NCBI RefSeq assembly: GCF_015390235.1
Contig: NZ_VUOH01000001.1
Location: 62,001 to 126,000 of the forward strand
Source of the DNA: Quadrisphaera sp. INWT6
Lineage (GTDB): Bacteria > Actinomycetota > Actinomycetes > Actinomycetales > Quadrisphaeraceae
DNA length: 64,000 nt
Direction: 5' to 3'
The notes under the pieces were generated by a model. The model was not told the origin of the DNA. It worked only from the letters and a program-made list of their open reading frames with translations, and did not search any database. The position numbers and the translations under genes are program-made. Shown piece after piece: positions 7,986-16,591 of this stretch; position 1 is the stretch's first letter; the number at the start of each line of letters is the position of its first letter.

Positions 7986-8947
7986 CCACCCCGCCGGGCA
8001 GCGCGCTGGCAGCGGTGTGGCCCGCCGGGCCCGTCGAGATCGCCGTCCTCACCCTGCTGACCCTGGTGGTGGCCGTCGTCGCCGCCGCGGTCGTCGACGG
8101 GGCCCGCGCCCGCAGCCGGGCCGTGGTCGCCGTGGCGGGCGGCGCGTCGGCGGACCCGCTGGCCCGCCTCCTCGCGAGCAGCCGCCGCGGCTTCGCCCGC
8201 ACGCGCCTCGGCCGGGGCCTCGCCGACCGCCTCGCGGGCGGCTCGGTGCGCCTGGCGCCGCTCGACTTCGCGGCCCTCGTGCTGGGGGCCGGGGTGCTGG
8301 CGGCCCTCGTCGTCCGGCCGCTCCTCGGCGTCGTCGGGGGCCTGCTCGTGGTGGCGCTCGCCGTGGTCGGCGCCTCGCGGTGGCTGCAGCGCCGCCGCGG
8401 CAAGCGCGTCGAGGCCTTCGTCGGGCAGCTCCCAGAGGTCGCCCGCGTGATGTCGAACGCCTCCGCCGCAGGCCTGTCGATGCCGACCGCCGTCGGCATG
8501 GTGGCCCGCGAGGTCGCCGACCCGGCGGGGACGGAGTTCCGCGTGGTCTCCGAGCAGATGGCGCTCGGCGCCAGCCTCGACACCGCCCTGCTCGACCTCG
8601 ACCGCCGCCTGCCCTCCCGCGAGCTGCGCGTGCTGGTCCGCACCCTGGTGATCCAGCGGCGGTCCGGCGGGGCGCTGTCCACCGCGCTCGCGGGGCTGGC
8701 CGGGACGCTCGAGCAGCGCAAGGAGCTGCGGCGCGAGGTCATCACCGCCGTCTCGGGCGCGCGCTTCAGCGGTGTCGTGGTGGCGCTGCTCGGCGTCGTC
8801 TCCGTCTTCGTCATGAACCTCATCTCGCCCGGAGCGCTCGACGCGCTGGCGACCTCCGGGCCCGGCCGCCTCGTGCTGCTCGCCTCGGCCGTGCTGTTCG
8901 CCGTCGGCGGGCTGCTCATCCGCCGCCTCACCGACCTGGAGGTCTGA
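7982..8947 (+). CDS. tadB: TadB-like pilus inner-membrane platform protein
   Basis: The protein is 321 aa. It has N-terminal membrane segments (about 19-40 and 95-130), a cytoplasmic T2SSF-type domain (about 145-270, FVGQLPEVARVMSNASAAGLS) and a C-terminal pair of helices. TadB and TadC form the membrane platform acted on by TadA. The GTG start overlaps the tadA stop as GTGA, and tadC begins one nucleotide after its stop. Confidence 0.85.
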   Translation: MTTPPGSALAAVWPAGPVEIAVLTLLTLVVAVVAAAVVDGARARSRAVVAVAGGASADPLARLLASSRRGFARTRLGRGLADRLAGGSVRLAPLDFAALVLGAGVLAALVVRPLLGVVGGLLVVALAVVGASRWLQRRRGKRVEAFVGQLPEVARVMSNASAAGLSMPTAVGMVAREVADPAGTEFRVVSEQMALGASLDTALLDLDRRLPSRELRVLVRTLVIQRRSGGALSTALAGLAGTLEQRKELRREVITAVSGARFSGVVVALLGVVSVFVMNLISPGALDALATSGPGRLVLLASAVLFAVGGLLIRRLTDLEV

Positions 8948-8948
8948 C

Positions 8949-9851
8949 GTGGCCCCGCTGCTCCCGCTCGTCTTCTCCCTCGCCGCCGTGGCCAGCCTGG
9001 GCACCCTCGTGCTGGGGTGGCGCCTGCTGCGCGCCACCGGCCTGGAGCAGGTGGAGCGCGGCCTCGCCGTCGCGGCGGGCACGGCGACCGAGCGGCCCCG
9101 CCTGATGATCCGCGTGGTCGACGGGCTCGGCCTCGCCGGCCAGCGGAGCCTGCTGCGCCTCATCGGCGACGCGCGCCTGAGCCGCATCGACCACCTGCTC
9201 GACGCCGCGGGCCGGCCGGAGGCGCTGACGACGGCCTCCCTCGTCCGGCGCGAGGCCGGCTTCCTGGCGCTGGGCCTGCTGTGCGCGGCGTTCCTGCTGC
9301 TCGGCGGCCGCTCGGCGCTCGCCGTCGTCACGGTGCTCCTCGCGGCCGGCTGGATGCCCGCGTGGCTGTGGACGGCGGCGCGGCGCCGCCAGGCGCAGGT
9401 CGCGGCCCAGCTGCCGGACTTCCTCGACGTGCTCGCCGTCACCGTGAGCGCCGGGCTGAGCCTCAAGGCCGCCATGGAGCGCGTCTCCGCCGCCGACGGC
9501 GGCCCGCTGGGCGAGGAGGTCGCGAAGGTGCTCGACGACATGCGCTACGGCGAGAGCCGCCGGCGCGCCCTGGAGCGGCTGCGCGAGCGCAACCCCGCAC
9601 CGTCGGTGGTCACCTTCGTCACCGCGATGCTGCAGGCCGAGGAGCTCGGCACGCCCATCGCCGGCGCGCTGGGCGACATCGCGGCCGAGGTGCGGCGCGA
9701 GACCGCGCAGCGCGTGCGCCAGCAGGCCGCGAAGGCGGCGCCGAAGGTCTCCCTCGTGGTGACGACGTTCATCGTCCCCGGCTCGGTGCTGCTGATCGTG
9801 GCGGCGATGGTGCTGGCGAACCTGCCGAAGATGCAGGCGCTGTTCTCGTGA
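8949..9851 (+). CDS. tadC: TadC-like pilus inner-membrane platform protein
   Basis: The protein is 300 aa. It has an N-terminal helix, a hydrophobic pair around 95-135, a T2SSF domain (LPDFLDVLAVTVSAGLSLKAAMERV) and a C-terminal helix (FIVPGSVLLIVAAMVLANLP) ending LPKMQALFS. It is the partner of TadB. The GTG start is 1 nt after the tadB stop, and its own stop overlaps the start of the histidine kinase (GTGA), tying the regulators to the pilus operon. Confidence 0.85.
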   Translation: MAPLLPLVFSLAAVASLGTLVLGWRLLRATGLEQVERGLAVAAGTATERPRLMIRVVDGLGLAGQRSLLRLIGDARLSRIDHLLDAAGRPEALTTASLVRREAGFLALGLLCAAFLLLGGRSALAVVTVLLAAGWMPAWLWTAARRRQAQVAAQLPDFLDVLAVTVSAGLSLKAAMERVSAADGGPLGEEVAKVLDDMRYGESRRRALERLRERNPAPSVVTFVTAMLQAEELGTPIAGALGDIAAEVRRETAQRVRQQAAKAAPKVSLVVTTFIVPGSVLLIVAAMVLANLPKMQALFS

Positions 9852-11119
9852 GCGCCGTCGTGGAGCCCCGTGGCGAGGAGGCCGCCGCCCTCGCCAGCAC
9901 CGCGCGCACCGTGCTGGACCTGCGCCTCGCCTGCGTCGCGGCAGCGATGCTGGTCGTCGCCCAGCGGCCCGAGGCGCTGGGGCAGGCGGGGCTGCTCGCC
10001 CTGGCGCTGCCCGTCTCCCTGGTGCCGGTGCTCGCCTGGCGACGGGTGGCCCGCGTGCTGCTGCGCCGGTGGGAGCCCGTGCTCGCCGACAGCGCGCTGT
10101 CGGGGGCGCTGCTCGCGCTCGTCTCCTCGGACGCGGTGCAGGTCCTCGCGGGCGCGACCGTCTTCCTCGCCACCCTGCTGCGCGGCGGGGTGGGGGGCCT
10201 GGCGGCGCTCGGGTTCGTCGTCGCCGCCCAGGTGCTCAAGGTGGGGCGCGGCACCGCGACGCTCGTCGACGCCTCGGCGCACACCGCCGTCCTCGCGGGT
10301 CTCGCCTGGGCGGCGCTCCACCTGCGCCAGCTGCTCGTCGACCGCGCCGTGCTGCGTCGCGAGGTCGAGGACGCCCGCGTCGCCGCGGTGCGCCACAGCG
10401 AGCGTTCGCGCCTCGCCCGCGACCTCCACGACTCCCTCGCCAGCACCCTGCACGGCGTCCACCTGCTCGCCGGCGCCCTCGAGAGCCGTCTGCTCGCCGG
10501 AGCGCCCCTGCCCGAAGCGGCGCAGCGCGCCGGAGAGGTGGCCACCGCCGCCGCGCGCGCTCGTGGCGAGGCCCGCGCGCTGCTCACCGACCTCCGCGAG
10601 CGATCTGCGCCCGACCTGCTCGGAGCGCTCGACGACGTCGTCGCGGCCGCCGCGGCGCGCGGGGTGCGCGTCCGGGTGAGCTGCGACGCGCCGCTGGCGC
10701 TCGCCACCGCGGCCGTCCACGAGCTGTCCGGCGCCCTGGGTGAGCTGGTCGAGAACGCGGTGCGCCACGGCGGGGGCAGCGACGTCGTCGTCGCGCTCGA
10801 GGCGGGGTGCTCTGGTGGTCCGCGCGTCCTGCGGTGCACCGTCACCGACGGCGGTCCGGGGCTCCCCGGCCCGCTGGACCTCGCCGCTCTGCGTCGCGCC
10901 GGCCGCTTCGGGCTGGTGGGGGTGCACGAGCGGCTGGAGGCCCTCGGGGGGACCGCTGCCTTCGAGCGGCCCGCCTGCGGGGGGCTGCGCGCCGTGCTGA
11001 CCGTCCCCCTCGACCGCGACCAGCAGCCCCCGGTGGCTCCTCACCGGGTGCGGGTGGCCCGTCTGCTCCCCGCGCCGCGCACGCGCGCCACCCCCTCCCC
11101 GAGAGGAGCCGCCTCGTGA
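9848..11119 (+). CDS. NarL-type sensor histidine kinase of the pilus operon
   Basis: The protein is 423 aa. The N-terminal half holds about five hydrophobic helices with little outside loop, so it may sense something in or near the membrane. The HisKA_3 motif SRLARDLHDSLASTLHGVHL carries the phospho-accepting His194. The HATPase domain has the N box (ELVENAVRHGG) and G boxes (VTDGGPGLPG, GRFGLVGVHERLEALGG). It starts inside the tadC stop and overlaps the response regulator by GTGA, so the pair is made with the pilus machine and plausibly controls it. Confidence 0.85.
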   Translation: MSAVVEPRGEEAAALASTARTVLDLRLACVAAAMLVVAQRPEALGQAGLLALALPVSLVPVLAWRRVARVLLRRWEPVLADSALSGALLALVSSDAVQVLAGATVFLATLLRGGVGGLAALGFVVAAQVLKVGRGTATLVDASAHTAVLAGLAWAALHLRQLLVDRAVLRREVEDARVAAVRHSERSRLARDLHDSLASTLHGVHLLAGALESRLLAGAPLPEAAQRAGEVATAAARARGEARALLTDLRERSAPDLLGALDDVVAAAAARGVRVRVSCDAPLALATAAVHELSGALGELVENAVRHGGGSDVVVALEAGCSGGPRVLRCTVTDGGPGLPGPLDLAALRRAGRFGLVGVHERLEALGGTAAFERPACGGLRAVLTVPLDRDQQPPVAPHRVRVARLLPAPRTRATPSPRGAAS

Positions 11120-11811
11120 AGGTGCTCGTCGCCGATGACAACCCGGTCGTGCTCAGGGGCATGGAGGTGCTGCTCGGCGACAGCGGCGCGGTCTCCGGGG
11201 TGCTGACCGCGTCCGACGGCGAGCAGGCGCTGGCGCTGCTCGCCGAGCACCCCGACGTCGACGTCGTCTGCCTCGACGTCCGGATGCCGCGGCTCGGCGG
11301 CCTGGGGGTGCTCGACGAGGTGGCCGCCAGCACCCCCTGCCTCATGCTCACGCACTCCGAGGAGTCCGAGGTCGTGGCCGACGCACTCGCCCGCGGAGCC
11401 CGCGGCTACCTGGTGCACGGCACCTTCGAGGTGCCCGAGCTCCTCGCGGCGCTCCACACCTGCCGCGCCGGCGGGCTGGTCCTGGGGAGGGTCGCCGCGG
11501 CGGCCGTCCTGACCGGCGGGGCGGCGCGTCCGCCGTCGTCGGGCGCTCCCGCGGACCTGCCCGAGGACGCCTCCACCGACGGTGACCGCATGCGCGACCT
11601 GCTCACCGACCGCGAGGCGGAGATCGTCGACGGGGTGCTCCAGGGCCTGTCCAACGCGGCCATCGGCCAGCGGCTGTACCTGTCCGAGAAGACCGTCAAG
11701 AACAACCTCAACCGCGTCTACGCGAAGGTCGGCCTCGGCAACCGGGTCGAGCTGGTGGCGGCGTGGCACCGGCGCGCCGTCGCCCCCGTCAGCGCAGGTC
11801 GCGGCTGGTGA
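11116..11811 (+). CDS. NarL/LuxR-family response regulator of the pilus operon
   Basis: The protein is 231 aa. Its receiver domain has the acidic pair DD at residues 7-8, the phospho-acceptor Asp54 (VVCLDVRMPR) and a conserved Thr in LMLTHSEES. A linker of about 40 residues leads to a LuxR-type helix-turn-helix (LTDREAEIVDGVLQGLSNAA, then LYLSEKTVKNNLNRVYAKVG). It is the cognate partner of the kinase upstream. A likely target is the flp promoter just downstream, where four GGGCCCT repeats sit; that link is inference. Confidence 0.88.
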   Translation: MKVLVADDNPVVLRGMEVLLGDSGAVSGVLTASDGEQALALLAEHPDVDVVCLDVRMPRLGGLGVLDEVAASTPCLMLTHSEESEVVADALARGARGYLVHGTFEVPELLAALHTCRAGGLVLGRVAAAAVLTGGAARPPSSGAPADLPEDASTDGDRMRDLLTDREAEIVDGVLQGLSNAAIGQRLYLSEKTVKNNLNRVYAKVGLGNRVELVAAWHRRAVAPVSAGRGW

Positions 11812-11825
11812 GCCGGGCCGTGGGC

Positions 11826-11882
11826 GGGCCCTGGAGGGGGCCCTCGGGCCCTCGGGCCAGGGCCCTGCCGGCTCCTAGCGTC
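11826..11882 (+). promoter_or_regulatory. GGGCCCT cluster and -10 box upstream of flp
   Basis: GGGCCCT occurs four times in 41 bp (11826-11832, 11838-11844, 11846-11852, 11860-11866). The cluster ends 10 bp before TAGCGT (11877-11882), a good actinobacterial -10 box. Repeated sites this close upstream of a -10 are typical of activator or repressor binding. The response regulator encoded immediately upstream is the obvious candidate, but nothing in the sequence proves it. Confidence 0.5.
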
Positions 11883-11935
11883 AGCTGCACGAGGAGATCA
11901 GCTCCTCACCCCGCCACCACCTCCCGGAGGACCCC

Positions 11936-12166
11936 GTGAACGCCGTCACCCGCTCCCTCGTCAGCGCCCAGCTCCTCGTCACCGCCCACGTCACGGGGCT
12001 GGTCGAGCGCGTCAGCTCCAGCGACCGCGGCCAGGCCTCGGCCGAGTACGCCGGCATCATCTTCGTCATCGTGGCGATCATCGCCGCCGTGGTCGGAGCC
12101 GCTGACGGCTGGGGCAACACGCTCGTCCAGAAGATCACCGAGCAGATCGACAGCATCGGTGCCTGA
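11936..12166 (+). CDS. flp: Flp-family major pilin
   Basis: The protein is 76 aa, the usual size of Flp pilins. A basic/polar leader ends at the prepilin peptidase motif G-QASA-EY, followed by AGIIFVIVAIIAAVVG, the hydrophobic helix that packs the fibre core. The GTG start has GGAGGA upstream. It has its own promoter region, separate from the assembly genes, as expected for an abundant structural subunit. It overlaps the TadG-like gene by 8 nt. No prepilin peptidase (TadV/CpaA) gene was found in the window. Confidence 0.88.
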   Translation: MNAVTRSLVSAQLLVTAHVTGLVERVSSSDRGQASAEYAGIIFVIVAIIAAVVGAADGWGNTLVQKITEQIDSIGA

Positions 12167-12830
12167 CGCACCGGAGCGGGGTGACGAGGGCTCCACCCTC
12201 GTCGCCCTCCCGGTGCTGGTCGCCTGCCTGGTGGCCCTGGCGCTGGCGGTGCTCATCCCCTGGGGCGACGCCGCCGCGTCACGGACCACCTCCCGCACCG
12301 CCGCCGACGCCGCCGCGCTGGCTGCTGCCCACGCCTGGGACGACGGCCTGCACCCCCTGTGGGCGCCGGTCGCGTCCGGTGACCGCACCGCGGCGACGAG
12401 CCTGCTCGCCCTGCCCCCGCACTCCCACGCGCTGGCGAGCGTCCGCGCCGCGGCCCAGCAGTACGCCGACGCCAACGGCGAGGACCTCGTCGCCCTGAGC
12501 GTGGTCGCCCGCCCCGACAGCGCGATCGGGTTCCGCGCCACGACGCGCTCGCGGCACGCGGTCACCGGCACCCAGGAGCGCACCGAGGCGACGTCGACGG
12601 CCGAGGTCCGGCTCGAGTCCGGCCTCTGCCTGGCCGGCGGGAGCTTCGGGCTGCGGACGGCGCACGGCTGCCTCACCACGCTCCCCGAGCCTCCGGCTCC
12701 TCCTGCGCCCACAGCCGCAGACCCGGCGACCCCCGCCGCTGCGCCTGCCGTCGCCGCACCGGCGGCGCCCCCGGGCCTCGGCGACCTGCACCTGGGGCAC
12801 CTCCGCTCCACCGTCCGACTAGTCGGGTGA
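12159..12830 (+). CDS. TadG-like pilus-associated protein
   Basis: The protein is 223 aa. After a charged N-terminus and GSTLVALPVLVACLVALALA hydrophobic helix comes the SRTAADAAALAAAHAW segment typical of TadG/TadE-G-like proteins of actinobacteria, then an outer domain ending in an Ala/Pro-rich tail. The prepilin-like site lacks the usual Glu at position 5, so processing is uncertain. It overlaps the flp gene and is probably co-translated with it. Confidence 0.75.
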   Translation: MPDAPERGDEGSTLVALPVLVACLVALALAVLIPWGDAAASRTTSRTAADAAALAAAHAWDDGLHPLWAPVASGDRTAATSLLALPPHSHALASVRAAAQQYADANGEDLVALSVVARPDSAIGFRATTRSRHAVTGTQERTEATSTAEVRLESGLCLAGGSFGLRTAHGCLTTLPEPPAPPAPTAADPATPAAAPAVAAPAAPPGLGDLHLGHLRSTVRLVG

Positions 12831-12938
12831 ACCGGCGGCAGCGACTGGATGATCTTCGCCGCTGCGCCCCGCCACGCTCCTCGACCACCCCACTCTCGCG
12901 GTGGTGCCCCCCCCGACCCGCCCACCGGAAGGCCCTCC

Positions 12939-13568
12939 GTGTCTCTGAAGCCCACCACCCGGCGCACCGGAGCAACCCTTGCCGCGCTGGCCGCCGTCGC
13001 TCTGAGCTCCGGCTGCTCCTTGCTGCCGCTGGCCGGGCAGACCGCCGGGCAGCCCTCTGGCGCCGCGCCAGCAGCCTCGCCGGGCCCCAGCGCCGCGGCC
13101 GGCTCGGCGGAGGGCCAGGCGCCTCGGGTAGGCACTCCTGTCGAACAGCAGGACCTCGGCTCCTTCACGTGGGCGGAGGACGGCATCACCGTGGTGACCC
13201 TGACCGGGGTGCGTCGCATCTCCCCGGACCTCGGCCTCGTCACCGTCACCATGCACGCCCAGGACGGTCCGGTCTCCCCGCCGGGCGCCTGGGACGACCC
13301 GAGCCTGTCGCACTCTCCCTACCAGGTCGCAGAGGTCGCCAAGCACTACGACCTCTCGGGAGTGACCATCACCGCCGCAGGTGACCCGACCGTCTACCAG
13401 ACCGCCACCACAGCTGACGACGAGTGCCTGTGCACCCGGCTGCCGGGGACGATCGAGGCCGGCGGGACCATCTCGGCCTACGCCTACGTGACGCTGCCGC
13501 CCACAGCCACTGCGGTCGATGTCGTGGTCGGCTCCCTCGGACCGTGGAAGGACGTGCACCTCTCGTGA
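12939..13568 (+). CDS. Predicted lipoprotein downstream of the pilin
   Basis: The protein is 209 aa. The GTG at 12939 follows GGAAGG by 6 nt and gives a clean lipoprotein signal peptide: TTRRTG, a hydrophobic stretch (ATLAALAAVALSSG) and the lipobox Cys in LSSGCSLLP. A Pro/Ser/Ala-rich spacer precedes a folded domain of about 130 residues that I do not recognise; it contains a DDECLC pair of cysteines. It overlaps the OmpA-type gene by GTGA, so the two probably act together at the cell surface. Confidence 0.75.
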   Translation: MSLKPTTRRTGATLAALAAVALSSGCSLLPLAGQTAGQPSGAAPAASPGPSAAAGSAEGQAPRVGTPVEQQDLGSFTWAEDGITVVTLTGVRRISPDLGLVTVTMHAQDGPVSPPGAWDDPSLSHSPYQVAEVAKHYDLSGVTITAAGDPTVYQTATTADDECLCTRLPGTIEAGGTISAYAYVTLPPTATAVDVVVGSLGPWKDVHLS

Positions 13569-14548
13569 GGGCGGGGCACCTCAGGCGGGTCATGGCGTCC
13601 GCTGTCCTCACCGCCGCGCTGCTCACCACGACGGTCATCGGCGCCACCGGCGCGGCGGCGCGCAGCAGCACTCCGTCCGCTGCTCCGTCCTCCGCTCCCG
13701 TCCCCGCGGGTCAGGAGGACGAGATCACCTGGGAGCTGACGGGACTCGACCGCGGCGCCGAGGGCTTGGTCGTGACGGCTCTCGCCCTCCAGCCGGACGG
13801 CTCCACGGCGTCCCTCCCGATGTGGCTCCAGCAGGCAGGGGTGGGGTGGTGCAGGCAGGTGCACGTCGTGGACCCGACCACAGGGGCCGTGGGGCTGGCC
13901 GCGCCCTCTGGGACGGGCAGCGGCTGCGCCACGACGAGGGCCGACGGGGCGAAGGCCGGGGGTGGCCCCGCGACCGTGACCGTCGTCGTCGCAGACCCCG
14001 GCGGCCAGCGCCTCGACGTGGTGGTCGACGACGTGCTCGTGGCCACCGACGTCCCCGTCACCGGCAGCGCCGCCTCGTCGGCGCCTGCCGCCGGGGGCGT
14101 CTGGACGCTCCACCCCCGATCCACCCGACCGCAGCCGAGGTTCACCAGGTCCGGTGCCGCGGTGACGGGGCAGACGGTCGACCTGTCCACCGACGTGCTC
14201 TTCGCCTACGACTCCGACGTGCTCGGCCCTGGTGCCGGTGCAGCGGTACAGGTGGCTGCCCAGCAGCTGCAGGCGCAGCCCTCCCGCACGGTGGCGATCA
14301 CCGGGCACACCGACTCCCAGGGCGACACCGCGTACGACCTGGGGCTGTCCCAGCGCCGGGCCGAAGCGGTGCGCGCCGCGCTGGCCGTGCAGCTCGGGGC
14401 GGGGTGGACCCTGAACGCCTCCGGCGTCGGGGAGTCCGACCCGGTGGCCGACGAGACCCCGCCGGCCGGCGTCAGCAAGGCCGAGGCGGACGCCGCCGTC
14501 GCGGAGGCGCAGCGGGTGGACCGGCGCGTCGCCGTCGTCCCCGGCTGA
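13565..14548 (+). CDS. Secreted OmpA-family (peptidoglycan-binding) protein
   Basis: The protein is 327 aa. It starts at a GTG overlapping the lipoprotein stop. A signal peptide (about 1-32, VMASAVLTAALLTTTVIGATG) leads to an unassigned domain and then a C-terminal OmpA_C-like domain (about 210-327) with DVLFAYDSDVL and TGHTDSQGDTAYDLGLSQRR, the region that contacts diaminopimelate in peptidoglycan in other OmpA proteins. In a Gram-positive cell this would attach the protein to the wall. It may anchor or stabilise the pilus; that is inferred only from location. Confidence 0.8.
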   Translation: MRAGHLRRVMASAVLTAALLTTTVIGATGAAARSSTPSAAPSSAPVPAGQEDEITWELTGLDRGAEGLVVTALALQPDGSTASLPMWLQQAGVGWCRQVHVVDPTTGAVGLAAPSGTGSGCATTRADGAKAGGGPATVTVVVADPGGQRLDVVVDDVLVATDVPVTGSAASSAPAAGGVWTLHPRSTRPQPRFTRSGAAVTGQTVDLSTDVLFAYDSDVLGPGAGAAVQVAAQQLQAQPSRTVAITGHTDSQGDTAYDLGLSQRRAEAVRAALAVQLGAGWTLNASGVGESDPVADETPPAGVSKAEADAAVAEAQRVDRRVAVVPG

Positions 14549-14591
14549 GGGCCTGCAGGCGCACCGGCTCGCCGCTCGGGGCGGGGGGAGA

Positions 14592-14603
14592 CAGGGTGGA
14601 ACC
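14592..14603 (+). promoter_or_regulatory. Probable leaderless promoter of the GGT-like gene
   Basis: CAGGGT (14592-14597) resembles a -10 box and lies exactly 6 nt before the GTG start at 14604, so the transcript would begin at or next to the start codon. The same spacing recurs upstream of six other genes in the window. Confidence 0.45.
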
Positions 14604-16544
14604 GTGCCCCTGACCACCACCCGCCCCGAGATCACCGGCACCTTCGGGGCCGTCACGTCCACCCACTGGCTGGCCAGCCAGACCGGCATGGGCGTGCTGG
14701 AGCGCGGCGGCAACGCCTTCGACGCCGCGGCGGCCGCCGGGTTCGTGCTCCAGGTCGTCGAGCCGCACCTCAACGGGCCCGGCGGCGACATGCCCCTGGT
14801 GCTGTGGTCGGCGCAGGACCGCGCGGCCCACGTGGTCTGCGGCCAGGGCCCCGTGCCGGCGGCCGCGACCCCGCAGGCCTTCGCCGACCTGGGGCTGGAG
14901 GCCGTCCCGGGGTCCGGACTGCTGCCTGCCACGGTGCCGGGGGTCTTCGGGGCGTGGACCCTGCTGCTGCAGCGCTGGGGCACCTGGCGGCTGCGCGACG
15001 TGCTCGAGCCCGCCATCGGCTACGCCCGCCACGGCGCCCCCGTGCTGCCGCGGGTCTCCGCGACGATCGAGGCCGTCATCCCGCTGTTCACGCACGGCGA
15101 CGGCGCCTGGACGACGTCGGCGGCCACCTACCTCACGGGGTCCGACGGCGCCGGACGAGCGCCGCAGCCCTGGTCGCGGCTGCGGCTGACCGCGCTCGCG
15201 GACACCTACGAGCGGGTGCTCGCCGCCGCGGAGGCCGCCGGGTCGAGCCGCGAGGCGCAGTACGAGGCCGCCCGTGAGCACTGGTACCGCGGGGAGGTGG
15301 CCGAGGCCGTCGACAGGTTCTTCGCCGACACCCGCTGGCGCGACGTCACCGGCCGGGTCGACGGCGGCCTGCTGCGCGGGTCCGACCTCGCCGCCTGGGA
15401 GCCGACCGTCGAGGAGCCGGCCACCGGCTCCTACCGCGGGGTGCAGGTGGCCAAGACCGGCACCTGGGGGCAGGGCCCGGTGCTGCTCCAGGCGCTGGCG
15501 CTGCTCGACGGCGAGCTCGGCGCCGACGGCGACCCCGACCCGCTGCGCGACGACGACGAGTCGTGGGTGCACGTCACCGCCGAGGCGTTCGAGCTGGCCA
15601 GCGCCGACCGCGAGGCCTGGTACGGCGACCCGGTCGGCGCCGAGGAGGACGGCGTGGACGTCCCCGCCGTCGTCGACCTGCTCGACCCGGTCTACACCGC
15701 CGCGCGCCGCCCGTTCATCGGCGAGCGGGCCGGAGGAGAGCTGCAGCCCGGCTGGCCGGGGGGCGCGCGCCGGCGGCTGCCGCAGCTGCCGACGCCGCCC
15801 GCGCCGCCGGAGGTCGTCGACGCCGCCGCGGTGGGGGAGCCCACCGTCGACCGGCGGACCACGGCGGAGGAGCAGGGGCGCGGTGACACCTGCCACGTCG
15901 ACGTGGCCGACCGCTGGGGCAACCTCGTCTCCGCGACCCCCAGCGGCGGGTGGCTGCAGAGCTCCCCGGTGGTGCCCGAGCTGGGCTTCGCGCTCGGGAC
16001 CAGGGCGCAGATGTGCTGGCTCCCGAACGGCGGTGCCGCCGGGGGCTCGCCGCGCTCGGCGGGCCCGCGGTGGGGCTCGCGGCTCGGCTCCACGCTGCGC
16101 CCGGGCCGCCGGCCCCGGACCACGCTCTCGCCGACCCTGCTGATGCGCGACGGCGAGCCGTGGATGGCCCTCGGCACGCCCGGCGGTGACCAGCAGGACG
16201 CGTGGCAGCTGCCGTTCGTGATGCGCCTCGTCCACGCCGCGGAGCGGGCGCGCGCCGGCGGTGCCCCGGTGGAGACGGCGCTGCAGGCCGCCGTCGACGC
16301 CCCGACCTTCCACCCCGAGACCGCTCCGAGCTCGTTCTGGCCGCGGCAGGCCGTGCCCGGCCGGCTCGTCCTGGAGGACCGGTTCGACCCGTCGGTGGCG
16401 CGCGGCCTGGCCGCGCGGGGGTGGGACGTGCGCGCCGTCGACGGCTGGTCGCTCGGGCGGCTGTCCGCCGTCGCCCTGGACGGCGGCTGGATCCGCGCCG
16501 CGGCGAACCCCCGGGGCTCGCAGGGGTACGCCGTCGGCCGCTGA
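14604..16544 (+). CDS. Gamma-glutamyltransferase family hydrolase
   Basis: The protein is 646 aa. It shows the N-terminal large-subunit pattern of GGT enzymes (LERGGNAFDAAAAAGFVLQV, HLNGPGGDMPLVLW) and the small-subunit start GDTCHVDVADRWGNLVSATP, where Thr429 aligns with the catalytic, self-cleaving Thr. The C-terminus has the TLSPTLLMRDGEPWMALGTP and GGDQQ stretches. No signal peptide is visible, so it is likely cytoplasmic. GGT enzymes cleave gamma-glutamyl bonds, and some relatives are acylases, so the substrate is open. The gene ends just before a convergent ligD-type gene. Confidence 0.85.
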   Translation: MPLTTTRPEITGTFGAVTSTHWLASQTGMGVLERGGNAFDAAAAAGFVLQVVEPHLNGPGGDMPLVLWSAQDRAAHVVCGQGPVPAAATPQAFADLGLEAVPGSGLLPATVPGVFGAWTLLLQRWGTWRLRDVLEPAIGYARHGAPVLPRVSATIEAVIPLFTHGDGAWTTSAATYLTGSDGAGRAPQPWSRLRLTALADTYERVLAAAEAAGSSREAQYEAAREHWYRGEVAEAVDRFFADTRWRDVTGRVDGGLLRGSDLAAWEPTVEEPATGSYRGVQVAKTGTWGQGPVLLQALALLDGELGADGDPDPLRDDDESWVHVTAEAFELASADREAWYGDPVGAEEDGVDVPAVVDLLDPVYTAARRPFIGERAGGELQPGWPGGARRRLPQLPTPPAPPEVVDAAAVGEPTVDRRTTAEEQGRGDTCHVDVADRWGNLVSATPSGGWLQSSPVVPELGFALGTRAQMCWLPNGGAAGGSPRSAGPRWGSRLGSTLRPGRRPRTTLSPTLLMRDGEPWMALGTPGGDQQDAWQLPFVMRLVHAAERARAGGAPVETALQAAVDAPTFHPETAPSSFWPRQAVPGRLVLEDRFDPSVARGLAARGWDVRAVDGWSLGRLSAVALDGGWIRAAANPRGSQGYAVGR

Positions 16545-16553
16545 CCCCCTCCA

Positions 16554-16583
16554 GGGCCAGGGCCAGGGCCAGGGCCAGGGCCA
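16554..16583. repeat. Hexanucleotide GGGCCA tandem repeat
   Basis: Five uninterrupted copies of GGGCCA fill most of the 47-bp gap between two convergent genes. It looks like a simple slippage repeat; no hairpin with a perfect stem is evident. Confidence 0.9.
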
Positions 16584-16591
16584 GGGGCCGG

